Positions 25,760-39,500 are shown, counted from the stretch's first letter. The stretch: 64,000 bases of DNA from Paralichthys olivaceus (GCF_024713975.1 NC_091097.1:6752861-6816860); one strand, 5' to 3'. Notes: a model not told the origin generated them from the sequence alone. Numbers and translations are program-made.

Positions 25760-27900
25760 TGCTGCAGTTTTTCAATCTAAATATTACTATTGACATGCTT
25801 ACACACAAATACCATAGCTAGTATGGTGAGGTTCAAAAAGTAAAACCTTTATCATGTTGTCCCTCTTAGTTTGGCGTGTTGGCATGCTCACGATTTAGAA
25901 CAGCTGAAGTTGATGAGAATTGATGAGAGTTTTGCAGACATGTAATCATTTGTCAAAGTGTCAGACAAAATGAATAGTCGGGATCACAAAAGTTATTCAT
26001 CCTGTGGAAGACAATGCTTTAAATCATTTCTGAGCTATTTCATGACAAACTATTACTATCAAAATAAATTAGCTCTATCTCATGGCGACAGTAAAGATCT
26101 GACATTTATAGTAATCAATCCATTAATAGTTAAGATGTTTCAGTCTAGAATAAAGTGGTGAACTGACATTAGAGCCATGCTGCTAATTTAGCCTAAATCT
26201 TGATGTCAGTTCATATTTTATACTCCAATAACCAAGGTCTGCAGGTTGGGAAACACTAAGCACACTGAAATAATAATTTAATCAAATATTCTGATGTGTC
26301 TTTAAGTCAAAATAATATTTCCCTGGTTTTAATACTTAGCTGTAGTAAAGCAGTCCTGAGCGGTTATGCTGTTTTAGAACTTCTATGATATACATCTTAT
26401 TTAAGTGCTCCTGACATATTGCAGCGATAAACTGCTGTGAAAGCATTCTGCCACGTCGGCCGTCGTCGGGAGCTGAGCATCTGAAGGTGAAGTCGACTTC
26501 AGGGTCAAACCAAACCCAGTAAGCCTCGGCTGATTTACAGGGGGCTCTCCACTCATCCTGTAATAGCTCCTTTCTAATAGCCACTTGCAAAGCAGATGTT
26601 GTCTAAATTTTTCACATGCAACTGTGTTGCTTTTCCTATTTTGTGGTCTCCAGTTGTGGGGTTAATGATTTAACGAGTGGGACCTTCTGAGAAACAGACA
26701 CATATTGAAAATGAAGCTGGAATTCGGGCCACTAGTGTGCAGTTATTTTCCTTAATTGTTTCCTGAACTTTGCCCTTGAGGTTTTCCCTGACCTGGCATA
26801 TCCTGATGGGGTTCAATGACAGACGTGAATATGGGAAGATGGAAGAGGGGAGACCTGGAATGTGCGTGTTTGTGTGTGTTTGTGTGTGTGGGGTTGTTCT
26901 GGTCCAGACCAGGTGGTAGTATAAAGCCAAATGTACCTCATTTACTCCTGACACGCACTCCTCCATCACCTCCACGCTTCAAGCATGGACTCATTTAGAC
27001 TTTTCTTTAACTATTACAATGAAATTGCTCCCACAGGCTAAATGTGACGCTGTAATTGTGTCTCGGCGAGGTCAGAAGCTCCCACATCAATGTCCCGTGC
27101 TGCCCTGATGGATTATTGTTTGGAATCAGAGCTGACTTGGCTGCATTGAGAATGAACCTACCAAACTAAGAAAGACTTGACTGTGATTTACATCCATCCA
27201 TCTGTCCATCCATTCTCCATCACAAGGTAGTCCAGACGTCTTTCTGCATGTGTAGCGCCTCCTGGGGTTGACTTTATCACACCTGAAGGACTTGACTTGA
27301 AATTTAAAAGCAAACACATTCAAGTCTTAAGGTCTGACCTGGTGAGATCTTGAAATAGTAAAATAAATAACACAGGGTTCAGTACATATTGTGTAGCTAC
27401 ACATCTTAGCCTTTTGACCCACATTTTGTTGAGAATAAAAATAAGAACTCAATAGTTATTTTCCAAAAATATTCTAATTACACTTATAATAAGACACATT
27501 ATTTGCATATGTTATGCACAGATACCTTGAATAAAAAACCAGAGATAAAAAAACTAATTTATAATACCAGTATAGAATCCATCCCAATTTCTTTCACCAT
27601 GGTCAGACCAGGGACAAGTGTTAATGGAGGGCATATTTCTGACTGTTAGACCAAATGCAGGAAGTCAGACAGAATAAAACAATAGAATAAGAAAAAGAAA
27701 GGATTGCTTGTAGTCTTTGCCTCAATTTAAAAATATAAATTGACGATGATGTAATGCCGTTTTTTAAGTGGCATGGAAATTAATCACTTCCTTTATTTTC
27801 TTCACTAAGTTAACAAGAATACTAAATTTTTATGTCTGAAGCCAATGTCAGACGCTCGCCCTGCTACAAACCAATCAATGGCAAGTAAAGGTAGATGCAG
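25760..27900. other. Intergenic stretch, nothing recognised
   Basis: AT-rich sequence with no supported gene or RNA gene. It includes a TG-rich run near 26865-26890. Confidence 0.5.
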
Positions 27901-27919
27901 CCCACAGAGGTGATGAAGA

Positions 27920-28209
27920 AGTTCAGTGTGTAGAATTTAGAAAGAGAACCTATAGTAGCCTTCAGTTGTCATAAAAACCCAAAAGATGTTTGTCCAGTTT
28001 GGACGACTTATGGCAGCCTCCATAGAGAGGACCTGCTTCTAATGTAAATATAAAGTATTTAAATATAAAGGGCTAATTCTAGGGTAAAGACAACAACAAT
28101 TCTTACAATTTGGATGAAACACATTAGTGAAAACATCACTAGGATTATTTTATGTTAAATATTTGCCCATAAATCTCTTTCACCTAAATCTAACACGCTG
28201 GACCTTTAA
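27920..28209 (+). mobile_element. MITE copy A (TIR ending CTGGACCTTTAA)
   Basis: This short non-autonomous element begins GTTCAGTGTGTAGAATTTAG and ends CACGCTGGACCTTTAA. Start and end are inverted complements of each other: TTAAAGGTCCAGTGTGTA at one end reads as TACACACTGGACCTTTAA at the other. The interior shares long segments with copies at 40.1 and 47.8 kb, for example AATATAAAGTATTTAAATAT and GATGAAACACATTAGTGAAA. No transposase is encoded. Confidence 0.72.
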
Positions 28210-29725
28210 TTACAACATGAAACCAAAACTAATCTTCTGGATATTGTAACAAAGACATGAAGCTTTGCAAGTTTTTAGGTGTAGAAACACCACAAAAGTA
28301 TACGATACCCGATTGGTGAAGTACTGATTCAAAGATCTGTCTTCAGAGGGTTGACTTCATTTGTTTGAAATGATTGGACCTGTCCTACTATAGCTCTGGT
28401 CCGAAAGTGTTGTTGATGTAAATGTGAAATTAACACAACTTGAGATTTTGGAAGAATTTTTTTGTCTATAATGTCGTGAATACCCTCAGTGCCTGGCCTC
28501 ACAGAAGCCTCTCTGACCTGAACTAAGCTTCTCAACAACTTGTATCACACAACCATGATCTGACACGGTCACCTGATCCAGCTGTTTCTCTACTGTATCA
28601 TAAACTTTAGCCTGAATGTTGTATGAGAAATCTCTATCAGTGTGAGGTCACGATGTAGTCTTTCTTTATGGGCTGGACAGGACAGACAAGTTCAGTCCTC
28701 CTGCTGGGGTGCACTGGTCCACATTATGCCGTGTCCCAGACATCTGCCCCCGGGGACGTCATCATATCAGGGCATGAAGGGAAGTGGAGGATGGATGCTT
28801 CCTTTACACCAAGTCTAAATCATCCCCCCCTCTCTCTCCCAGCGTCTGCCCATCTCTCCGCCTGGCTTTCTTTTTCCACCTGGAAAAATAGCAGGCACTG
28901 AAACGTGATACAGGGTGGCTGGTGGGGGGTCGAACCGGTCGCTGCGCCGTCCTGCTAATGGAGATGGATGTGGGCTCAGAATTGTCTCCTGAACATGACA
29001 GAAAGGGGGGGGGGGATTCTTTTTCTCCTGCACTTCTCCCTGGGCTGCAGAACTCCTGTAATGAGAGGGGAGGGCTGAGCACTCACGATTTGATTTGAGA
29101 GAAGGATAGGGAGACCACAGGATGGAGAGCTGCAGAAATAATGGGATGGCAAAACAAAAGACAAGGGGAGATAGAAAAACAAGGAGGGGCCAAGAGAAAA
29201 TGAACGGCAGGAGGACAGAATGGAGGAATGACATGTTGACAGCAGAGAAAGATAGATAGTAAGACAGCAGGGGGAGGGGGAATGAGGGAGTTATGATATT
29301 CATAGAGGTATAATGCAAAAAAAGAAAGGCTCTCGATGAAGACTGGCAGAGATAAATAAACCATGATGGCCAACAAATCACTCCTTTGTTATAATGCATC
29401 CAGTTCATCTGTCCGTCCTCCGTCCTTTTCCTGTGTTCCAATGTTGGAGATTTCTTTACACCAGGGCACTGTAGATGTTCACTTGTACACAGGAGAAATA
29501 GATTTAAAGCTAAAATCGAAACAAAATAATTGTTCATCCTTAGATGCACCTGATTAGACCCTAAATAAATAAAAAGTCTCTTATCTATATAATATCGTGT
29601 ACCTTTGACTTAGTTTATAGTAAATCTTTTTGAGAGAAATTCAAACTTTGACTTGTTCTGACATAAATGTGCCTATAATCTTTATCTTCATAAAATCTTT
29701 ATATAAAGATGGACGCCGCATCTCC
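28210..29725. other. Intergenic stretch with purine-rich strand
   Basis: The plus strand is strongly purine-rich at 29090-29280. This leaves a stop-free 244-codon frame on the minus strand (28815-29549) that I consider spurious. No exon was recognised. Confidence 0.5.
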
Positions 29726-29729
29726 ACTT

Positions 29730-30135
29730 CCTCCCACTATCTTGAAATGAAGCCAAAATATCCTGAACACAACCTTTGCCATCTTGCAGTGATGATGTCA
29801 TTTGGAGCCAGAGTCTGCACAGCAGCAATGTCCCACCCAAATACACGCTCAACCAAACGTTACTCAATCTCAGCTGTCAATCATGACATGTCATTCCGTT
29901 TTTATAGCATCAAATAAGTAATTGCAACCAAAAATACCAGAAAAATTCACATACATCAGTGTTATAAGAACTACCCAAATGGAAGTTATTACACGTGTAT
30001 TTTGACTTTTAGTTTGGTCCATGTCCCATCCACTGACTGTACTGCAGTCAGCCACTAGGGGGCAATTGAGGTGCCTTGGCTTCACTTTTTGGGAGCTCTC
30101 ATGTCATCCAACTTTATATGCTATATATTTAGGGG
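29730..30135 (+). repeat. Dispersed repeat copy (family R1), uninterrupted
   Basis: This is the best-preserved copy: TGAAATGAAGCCAAAATATC, then CTCAGCTGTCAATCATGACA, GTATTTTGACTTTTAGTTTG, GTCCATGTCCCATCCACTGA, CAGTCAGCCACTAGGGGGCA and CTCATGTCATCCAACTTTAT. It serves as the reference for the copy at 13.8-15.3 kb that is split by the LINE. Confidence 0.7.
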
Positions 30136-32400
30136 CTGCAGCCTTTGAAGATCATGGTCAACCTGACCCACGAGGACTACTTCCTTCGGAAGGCCAAATG
30201 AGACTGGTCTACAGAGACTTTCTTTGATCAGCGTCATCAGCTCATCCCACCATTACTGCTGTTGCCTGGCAACAGAGCTGAAGTTGGACACGCAGAGTAA
30301 GTTTTAATGCCCCTTGTGGTTTTTTTCACGTGTGCCATGAGCTGTTTGGTTGGGTGAATACCGTGATGCTCGGGATGCCTGGTCACTTGCTGTCACCTTG
30401 CCATTACGATTCGTCACTTAAGTACAATGAATCCTGGGATAGGTGGGGCCGGGAAGAATCCACCCATGGAGCCTATGTTTCTATGGGATGGAAGGACACA
30501 TTTGTCAGCCGCATTTGAAGGATCCTTTGAAATGGGACAGCCTTTGAAGGACGTGGCCCGTGAACTGAGGCGCAGCTTGTGATTGTGACTCAACATAAAT
30601 CATTTTTAGATCCTCTCCGCTCACAGGGGGCAGTGACACTCATACTGCAAAATCCAAACTCCTAAACTGCACTGAGTGAAAAGTATAAAGTCTCACAATG
30701 CTGGTGGCTTGTGTTGAATTCACTGACGTCACCTTCACATGTTTGTTGTCGTTTGAATTTTTCAAGCACTTATCTCTCTCTACCATGTGGAGTCAGCGAC
30801 GTGCAAAGTTGCACAATGCAGCTTTAATACAAGTGAAGGAAATGAACTGAAATGCCTGTGAGAAATGAACACATTCGACCCGCAGCACACACAGACACAC
30901 GGCTAAACTAGAGAAACTGATGCCGTCAGATATTTCACCGTTTCGTGTTTGTTAGTTCACGCGTCCGGAACAGCAAACCGGATCAAACAACTTTACCTGT
31001 CGTCGCCCACCTCCTGATGTAACCATTCCTATTTATTTGTTGGGATTTAAAAATCAGCCTTGACAGCAATGGACTTTCATACTGTTTACTCTGCCAGAGC
31101 CCTAACACCCTCTGAATTTTGCATTAGTGTGTGTGTGTGTGTGCGTGCGTGCGTGTGCTTGTATGACTCACTTGAAAGCTCTTGATAAATCCTGGGGAGA
31201 AAAAAAGCTTTAAATGGAGGCGGCACAGATTGCCTGTTTCCTCTACAAAGAAAACAGTTGTCCGCATCGACTTCCTGATTTCACCGACTGTCAGATTCCT
31301 GAAGGTTAAAGCGTTTGGCTGTAAACTGGAAGACGCACACAGAGAATACAAGGGATTTCCGCCTTTTAAAGAAACTGCCATGCTGCAGGGAATCATTTAA
31401 TAGTAAAGGTGATGGATTTATCAAAAAGCAATAAACTCTTCCTTTGTTAACTATACAAGAACTTCTTCAGGTTATGTTTCCCCTGTATTTTTCAAAAGTA
31501 TATGATCTAGTTTGCAAAAAAGAAGGCTTGTCTTTTATATTTTGGTCCTGTATCTTTGTCCTTGTACTAAAATATTGAGTTTCCCTTTTTAAAGCTCGAG
31601 ACACCTACTGTGTCAAACGTTGGCGTCCTCATCTTGAGTATTGCCCCTGATGACTTCCATCAGATAATAACTTCTGTCTTCACATTTTAAGTTCATCATC
31701 CTTGGTTATGTCCATGGAATGTATCACAGGCACTTAACAGTATTTTTGAAGACTGCTGTGGTTAAAACTCTATGGTCTTTTAATCATTATTGACCGGTCT
31801 CTGTCCTTCCAACTCGTCTTGTGTCTCTTGTTTTATGTTTGTTTTCCACACAGGGATGTCCATAAAGAAATGTTTTTCTCAGTTTAATGTGGAAAAAACT
31901 GACCAGCCTAATGCTTATTGCACTAAAGCTCTTGTGGCTGAATGGAAGTGAATCCCTGCAGCCAGGTTTCAAACTCTTTACCTCTTTGTCCATATAATCT
32001 TCACATAATCTTGTTTCTAAATGCTGTTAAAACTATGCCAGGGCTGAACTGCAAATTATTAGAAACACTTTAAAATAAATGCTTATGCTCAAAATCTGTG
32101 AATTAGGTCAAAACACAAACAAATGAACACATCTCAACAACAAAACAATGGTTTTTCATGTATTGTAGAGTATACGGTGCATATTTGGAGAAAATTGGAA
32201 CATTTCTTCTAAAAAGTAGTAATAGTTTTCTGTGGTCTTTGTTGCTGTAACAAACCAGAAGACACACTTAATTTAATCTATCCAAAGATTTCTAAGAAAA
32301 ACAAATGGTGGATCAGTATACTACCCACTCTTATACAAGAGCTCCCCCCTGTGGAGAAATGTCATGACGAAAGCACAGAAGTTCTAAGATCTTTTAATGA
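30136..32400. other. Intergenic stretch, nothing recognised
   Basis: No supported gene. A short GT/GC dinucleotide run lies near 31128-31156. The gene ending at 32780 would have its 3' UTR in the right part of this region. An ATTAAA on the minus strand near 32393 is one possible poly(A) signal. Confidence 0.45.
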
Positions 32401-32779
32401 AGCACAAATACCACAGTGTAGAAATACATTTACATTTAATATATTTAATGTACCAACATTTATAGTACTCATTATGCAGAATGGCTCCTTTCGGAATAAT
32501 TTACCAGCTCCAAAATCAAAATGATTCACACATTAATTCATCAATATACATTTCAATAACATAATATACAATTTATATACTGCTGGGTAGCTTGTAAAAT
32601 TTTCTCCAAGGGTTCAATAAAATTTCAATGAACATGAGTAAGTAAAAATATATGGTAAATGAATTAAGGGGGCACAAAATGGATATACACAAATAACGCA
32701 TAAGTACCTAAGTGCAGTACTCAAAATGAAATGATAACTGAATAATAAATAACAGTCAGTACTATGTTAGTACTCTGTA

Positions 32780-33549
32780 TTAACAGGATTTATTTGGGTC
32801 TTGTTCATGTTTGTCTCTGAGTTCCTGTATGACCCTCCAGCTGTGCTCCAGACTCTCCCTCAGCTTCGTCAGATCGGACTTGATCTCCTCCAGGAGCTCC
32901 AGCTTCGACAGTTTCCTGTCTATGGATGAGAGCACCTCCTCCTCTTCGACCTCCGAGACCACAGCGTCCCGCTCTGCGGCAAGAGGGAAGGGCTCGGTGG
33001 GCTGAAATGACCCCATGGTTTGTTCCCACACCATCTCGAAGTACGCGTCTATGAAGGCCTCCAGTTCCTCCAGGCTGCTGTTGCCCCATTGGTCGATCAG
33101 CAGCTGAAGGCCTCCAGCCTCCGTGAGCCTCCTGAGAGTCTGTTCTCTCAGGGCAGGATGGCACAGAGAATGTACATTTAAGACATTGTCCTCTGTCAGC
33201 ATCCTGCTCTGAGTTTGAGGTAAAATCAAAAGCAATGTTGGCTGCGCGGGTGAGAACGGACACACTTGGCTTTCACTGATCAGTCTCAGGCGGCTGTGAG
33301 CATCACCAGCTGGGGAATAGATGGGCAGATTTATAGTTAATCTCTGTTGCCCTGCAGCAGTCCACCTCAGTCCTTTTTTACCAGAGAGCATAGAGGCTAA
33401 GATGGGCATGAATCTGTCTCTGCCCAGGATGGGGGATCCCATCTGTTCTCCTGCGCCTCCTGCAGGTACTGCCACTATCTGACCACCGGCATCTGTCCCT
33501 TCTGAGCGGTTACATGGTGTTTGTGTTGTGGAAGTGGCTGATTCAGTCG
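32780..33549 (-). CDS. GIMAP-like gene, exon 5: decayed fourth AIG1-like domain and acidic tail
   Basis: The exon begins after a TTCACAG acceptor and runs to the stop. Residues from about 709 align by eye with domain 2 along its whole length. QIVAVPAGGAGEQMGSPILG matches the P-loop/first-helix region, AGQQRLTINLP matches the strand leading to DTPGW, VCPFSPAQPTLLLIL matches the PGPH box, and LLIDQWGNSSLEELEAFI matches the GDWLG segment. The key residues are gone: the P-loop GK(S/T) is GEQ and DTPG is NLPI. The last 70 residues are acidic and heptad-like (EVEEEEVLSSIDRKLSKLEL). The domain homology is my alignment by eye, not a search result. Confidence 0.72.
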
Positions 33550-36500
33550 CTGTGAAGAAAATAAGAACACTGGTGTGATGATGCATGTGAGCTTTAAAGA
33601 TTCCAGCCTATCCTTTAACAAACATCACCTCCCTTCCTGAGCTATAAATTTGCTTATCTCTCTTTTAACAAGGGCTACCTCATAGTTTATGCTGTACAGT
33701 AGATCTTATTTGATAGCTGGATCCTACCCCTGACATGACTTTTTTAAATGTACTGTACATTTAAGTGTACATGTAGTTTGCATAATTATGTCAGAACTAT
33801 AAAATGGATTACCACTAAGCTTGGTAGAGGGATGTCATATAGATCAGGAAATAACCCATTAAATCTGGTGGCAGATCTGGATCAGGGGACAGATCCAGAA
33901 TTATGTTTTCATTTTATTTTTAATTGAGATTGGATGTTTTTTATGACATTTTTCTTGATTTCTCAAAATATAATTTATAATTTATGTTTACAACCTCAAT
34001 GTTTAGGGGACTGATTTATGAGTGTGTGCAATTTGGTGCAAATCCAAATAAAAAATCTGGGTCTAGAGAATTTAAATGTGGTGTCATGAAAAGACTGTTG
34101 GGCCTTGGCATTTCACTTATGTCATTCTAGTTAAAATGATCCCTATGCATTTGCTGCATGTTATTAATAGCACTATTAGTTGTCTTCACTGGGATAGTTA
34201 CTGTGATTGTCTTTTTTTAATAGAAAAGCGTCATTTAATTTTTAACTGGAATAATTGACCTCATATATATTTTATGAGTCTTTAAAAGGAGACATGACCA
34301 CATGTGTTTGCTGTAAGTTAAGTGTTTGTGTAGAAAAGGGAACATTGATCAATATATTATTATCAAGTTTCCTTCAAAACAACAGTGAAACTATTATTAT
34401 TGGTATTCAAATTGTATTTGAAGTTTCCAGACTTGTCTGCCTTGTGATCTCTTCAAATGAAGTACCATGTTCTTTTGACCCCTATCAATGATTCAATTCT
34501 TATCAAACCATTTGACAAGTGACTATTTGTGTAATTGTTCAATGCCTGGAAAAGTAAGGTTATACAGAAATTTTCAGGAGGAGAAATATTAAAGACCTCT
34601 CAGAGAAAGAAATATAAATGTAACAGTGAAACAAAAGGTGTTTTTGTTTCGAGGGTTTGAATTGTCTCATGACATCTCAGACTGCTCTTGTGACCTTAAG
34701 GAATCCCAGCACTGGAACCAATGCAGTCAAACAAGCTTGTTATTACTAATTTCACTTTAGGTGTACTTACAGTCACAGGACAGCTTTAAATCTTTTTCAC
34801 TCAGTGTCACAGTGTGTGGCTCCAGCTCACATGCTGCAGAGACACTTTTCCACATGTGATCACCTCGGTGAAGAGCTGCACGCCTCTGTTCAGCCAGCAT
34901 CTCCTCCATTAGCTCCATCAGCTCATTAACCTGAGCTCCATCCCCCAGGTCTTTATTGTCCAGGACATGATATCTGTTCCCACACTTCTCTACCAGCCCC
35001 TGCAGAGGCTCTCCTTCACTCTCGATGCGCCGCTCGATGCTGGTGTCGCCCAGCCAGTCACCGTGGCTGAACAGCACCAGAGCTCTGCTCCACATCTGGC
35101 CTCCTCCGGCCTCCATCTGTTTCTCCAAGTCCTCCCTGTGTGCATCCGTGAACGAGTAGCTCACGTTAGCAACCAGCAGGATAGCGCAGGATGAAGGAGC
35201 CCCGAGGAGGTCAGAGGTCACAGAGAAGCCACCCGGGGTGTCCAGCACCGTGACCATCTTGCCACTGATTTCTCCATGTTTTTCAGTGCAGGACGTGGTT
35301 TGTGCGTCTGTATCAAAGCACTCTCTGCTCAGGATTGTGTTTCCACAAGAGCTCTTACCGGTTTTCCTGCCACCCACGAGCACCATCCTCATTTGTGGAA
35401 GAGGGTTGAGCTTTTCTGTTGAAAAGAAGTTGTAAAGATCCAATGGCCCAAACAAATGGCTAACAAACTCTTTGGGGTTGAATTGCATCCAGTAATCTAA
35501 TATGGTAAAGAACATGTCAACAGCTAAATAGAATATTGTGTATTAAATAAGTGAACAGCATCATGCTGACACTGTTTATCACTTCAACTCACCCAGCTGA
35601 GATCTCGCCATCTGCCTGTGTTTCTCCTTCTTCATTAGTCTCTCCTGGGCTCTCTCATTCTCCCTTCTCATATTCACCTCCATCTGTTCCATCACATTCC
35701 TCTCTATTTCATAATACTGGTTGCCCCCAGCAAACATCAACTCAATCTTCCCAATCAGCTCTCTGACTTGAAATCCATCTCCTTTGGTTTTATTGTCCAG
35801 AACGTGATACCTGTTGCCGCATCTTTCCACGAGCCACCGCAGAGGCTCCCCCTCGCTCTCGATGTAATGCTCAGTGGTCGTGCCCCCCAGCCAGTCCCCG
35901 AAACTAAGCAGCACGACGACGCGACTCCAGATCTGCTCACTGATCATCTGGAGGTGCTCCTGCGCTGCTCTCCTGTAGGTTTCCGTGAAGGCCCTGTCCA
36001 CGCGTATCACCAGCAGGAAGACGTGAGGTCCGGGAGGACACAGAGACAGACTCAGCACCAGCTCCCTCAGGTCAAAGATGGTGCTCTCGTCACAGAAGTA
36101 GTTCATCCACCAGCCCGGCGTGTCCACCAGTGTCACATGTCTCCCGAACACCATACCCTTATCAACCACACACTGAGCTGTTCTGCTGAGTGGCTGAGTG
36201 CTGTCCCGGCCCAGGATCGTGTTCAGTGCTGAAGTCTTCCCAGAACCCTTTGCTCCTAGCAGCACAATCCTGATGTCAGTGATGGGTCGCAGCCTCTCTG
36301 AAAGAATGAAAGTGGACATGCAGAGTAGAGGGAGGTAGATTTTTGAGGCAGCTGGTGTTTATTCTGACTTACATTCAAAATATTTTCAACATGTAGATTT
36401 GATGATTCGAAGGTTAAGAAACAATGAGCTACAGGGGTTTCAGGGAGGATTTCACACTTTCAGAAAGAGGTCAAAGTGAGAATAATTCATCTGTTTGGTC

Positions 36501-39500
36501 AGAGTGAAGCATGTTAGCGGGATCCACAGCGTGTTAGCCAGAGTCACAGCGTGTTAGCTTGAGCCCCAGCGTCTTAGCTGGAACCTAGGCATGTTAGCTG
36601 GAACCTAGGCATGTTAGCTGGAGCCCCGGCATGTTAGCTGGATCCGCGTGTTAGTCCGGAGCCACAGCGTGTTAGCCCGGAGCCACAGCGTGTTAGCCCG
36701 GAGCCACAGCGTGTTATTCCGGAGCCACAGCGTGTTAGCCAGAGTCACAGCGTGTTAGCTTGAGCCCCAGCGTCTTAGCTGGAACCAAGGCATGTCAGCT
36801 TGAGCCCTGGCATGCTAGCTGGGGCCACAGAGTCACACCGTGTCAGCTTGAGCCCCAGCGTGTTAGCTGGAACCAAAGCGTGTTAGCGGGAGGTACAGTG
36901 TGTTAGCTGAGCGTTTATTTGTCAGACTATTATCGGCTGGTCTACACTGACTCTAGCCTGTGTTCATTTACAGAAATTGTTAGTATGCAGATATTGTGGC
37001 CTTTGAATTGAACCAGGCTATGAGTATCCAGGCTTTATGCTAAGCTAAGCTAAAGTTCGCTTTATATTTACATGAGAACTTCTAACTCAAGAAAGTAAGC
37101 AGTGCCGTGTGACTATTACTTTAAAGCTAGGCCACATTTGTTTGCAAAGTTTTTTTAGAATTTATGGTAACATACAGTACAGCCTATCTATTGTTTAGAC
37201 AACATGTAACACCACACAATAATAGTAAAGTGTAGTTAAAATCTATCTTGCATTCAAATATGAACATTACAAATACCTAAAAACTGTTAAATGTTAGTGA
37301 GATGTTTTAAACCTTTTAACCAAATTCAAAGCGGCTTTAAGGGATAATTCTAGTGATAATATAAATAACATGAAAAACATTGCAAAATGAACAATTAATT
37401 GTTCCAACTAACAAATAGTGTCTGATTCTGTGCCAGATTATGCACAAAGCGTATTTTGACTCAGTGTCATCTTACTTCAGGATTGGTGTAGCAAATTTGT
37501 ATTTATCTACAGGAGTCCCTGACTAACGCACAATTTCCTCTACTTTCAGTTATGTTTGCTAAAAACTACAGTGCCCTGTGCTTTTAGAAATTACTGATTT
37601 AAATTCTTTTTTTTTTAAGTTTATACCTTTAGGAACATAAAGACTTGGTGACAGGTACCATAGACGAGGTATCGTAATCAGAAAACATAGGTAAAATGTT
37701 GAAAATTCCCAGCGTTATGTTTTAAAACTACATTTATCTACATTTTCGTTCTGCAGCATATCTGTTTTTACTGTCATATTTGGAAAAAGTAATTAACAAT
37801 AAAGTCAAGAATACCTATACAATGGATATATAATAGAAATAAAATAAATTAAAATATTCATTGAAATAAATGTATCTCCAGGAATTTTCATTCACTGCAA
37901 AAAAGAACATGACCGAAGAGAGAACAACGCCTCAAAATACATAACAAACTAAAGTAATTTTTTGCTCTACTTGTAAATGAAAAACTAAATGGGTACACAC
38001 ACACACACCTTTGAATCTCACCTTGCAGGAGAGATCTATGTTCTTTAACTCTCATCAACCTCCTCTGAGCTCTCTCCTCCACTCTTCTCTTCTCCTCTGC
38101 AGTCGCCTGAAATATGTCTTCTTGCATTTCAAACTTTCTGTTTCCATTTTCTCTGACAAGTTTCAGTATTTTCTCGAGCAGCTCTGTGACTTCAGTGTCA
38201 TCACTCAGGTTAACACTGTGACTCCTCTGACTGCACCTCTCACTGAGCCAGTGGAGAGCCTCTGTTTGTACATGCTCCTCTGTTTCAGAGTGTTTCATCC
38301 TGTCAGTGCAGGTGAAGACAACCATGCAGTGACCCCATACCCTCTCACCCAGCAGGGCCACATGCTCCTCCACAGCCCGCCGTCGCTTCTCTGTGAAGGC
38401 CGAGCTCGCCTTGATGGTGATCAGAAATACATGCGGGCCTGGTGAGCACAGAGACACGCTGCCTGTGATCTCCCTCTTCACTAGCTCAGATGTGTCCTGA
38501 GCACTGAAGTCGCACCACCAGCCAGGGGTGTCTACCACTGTGAGCCACCGTCCGGCCACCATTCCCAGCCTCCGGGAGCAGGTGGTCCTCTCCTTTGTGA
38601 CAAACTCTTCTTTTCCAAGGAGGAAGTTCCCCACAGAGCTTTTTCCAGAGTTTCTGCCACCAAGAAGGATGATCTTTAACTGGGATGTATAACCTCCATC
38701 CCCTAAAAAAGAAAAATGTATTGATAAACAAGGAGGAAAAGAAGAAACTGCACTGCCTTAAATCAAATGGCTTGTTCAGAGGCATTGATAAATTCTCATC
38801 TCAGGAGGAACTTAGTATCATATCAAGTGCATTCATATCATGAGCAAACAATGACGACATTTTTTACATGAATCAGTCATTAAATTAATCGATGTGTAAA
38901 TTTTTTAAAGCAAAAACTAGCTGTTTTTTTTTACCAAAGATATTACCTGGGTTATTGATCTACTATGATAAACATGGTATATTTTTATTCTTTTATGTTT
39001 AACAGTCTTGGACAGTAACTTAAACAGCAATATTAATAATTGTTTAGGTAATTTTTTAAAGCAAAACTACCAAAGATCCACAGCTTCCAGCTTCTGAAAT
39101 GTGAATATTTACTTGTTTTTTTTAATCTTTTATAGTCGTAAACTAAACATCTTTAAGTTTAAATACCAACATTCAACACTGTAACTTTGTTCCAATTTCT
39201 GAAATGTGAATATAGTATTTGCTGTCTTCTTTTTCTTATATGAATCTAAATTAAAAATGTTTCAAATTTTAGGCTGTTGGTTCAAAAACTAAATAAGTAA
39301 AAATTATTATCTTGCCATTGTTGAATTTAAAATGGACATTTTAACTTTCTTTTAATCATCTATAAACAAATCAGTTTATCAACTAATTGAGAAAATAATC
39401 ACCAAATTATTTAATAATGAAAATAATAACAAGCCTCAGGCCAAAAAAAATTATATTCCATTAAAGAAAACATGGCATTAGCTTAAGTACTATTAAATAA

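Noticed and set aside
28815..29549. 244-codon open frame on the minus strand
   Set aside because: The plus strand is purine-rich here, so stops are rare on the other strand. The protein is low-complexity (S, P, L, F) with no domain and no supporting splice or promoter signals.
35768..36232. 154-codon plus-strand frame
   Set aside because: It is antisense to GIMAP GTPase domain 2, whose protein is clearly conserved on the minus strand.
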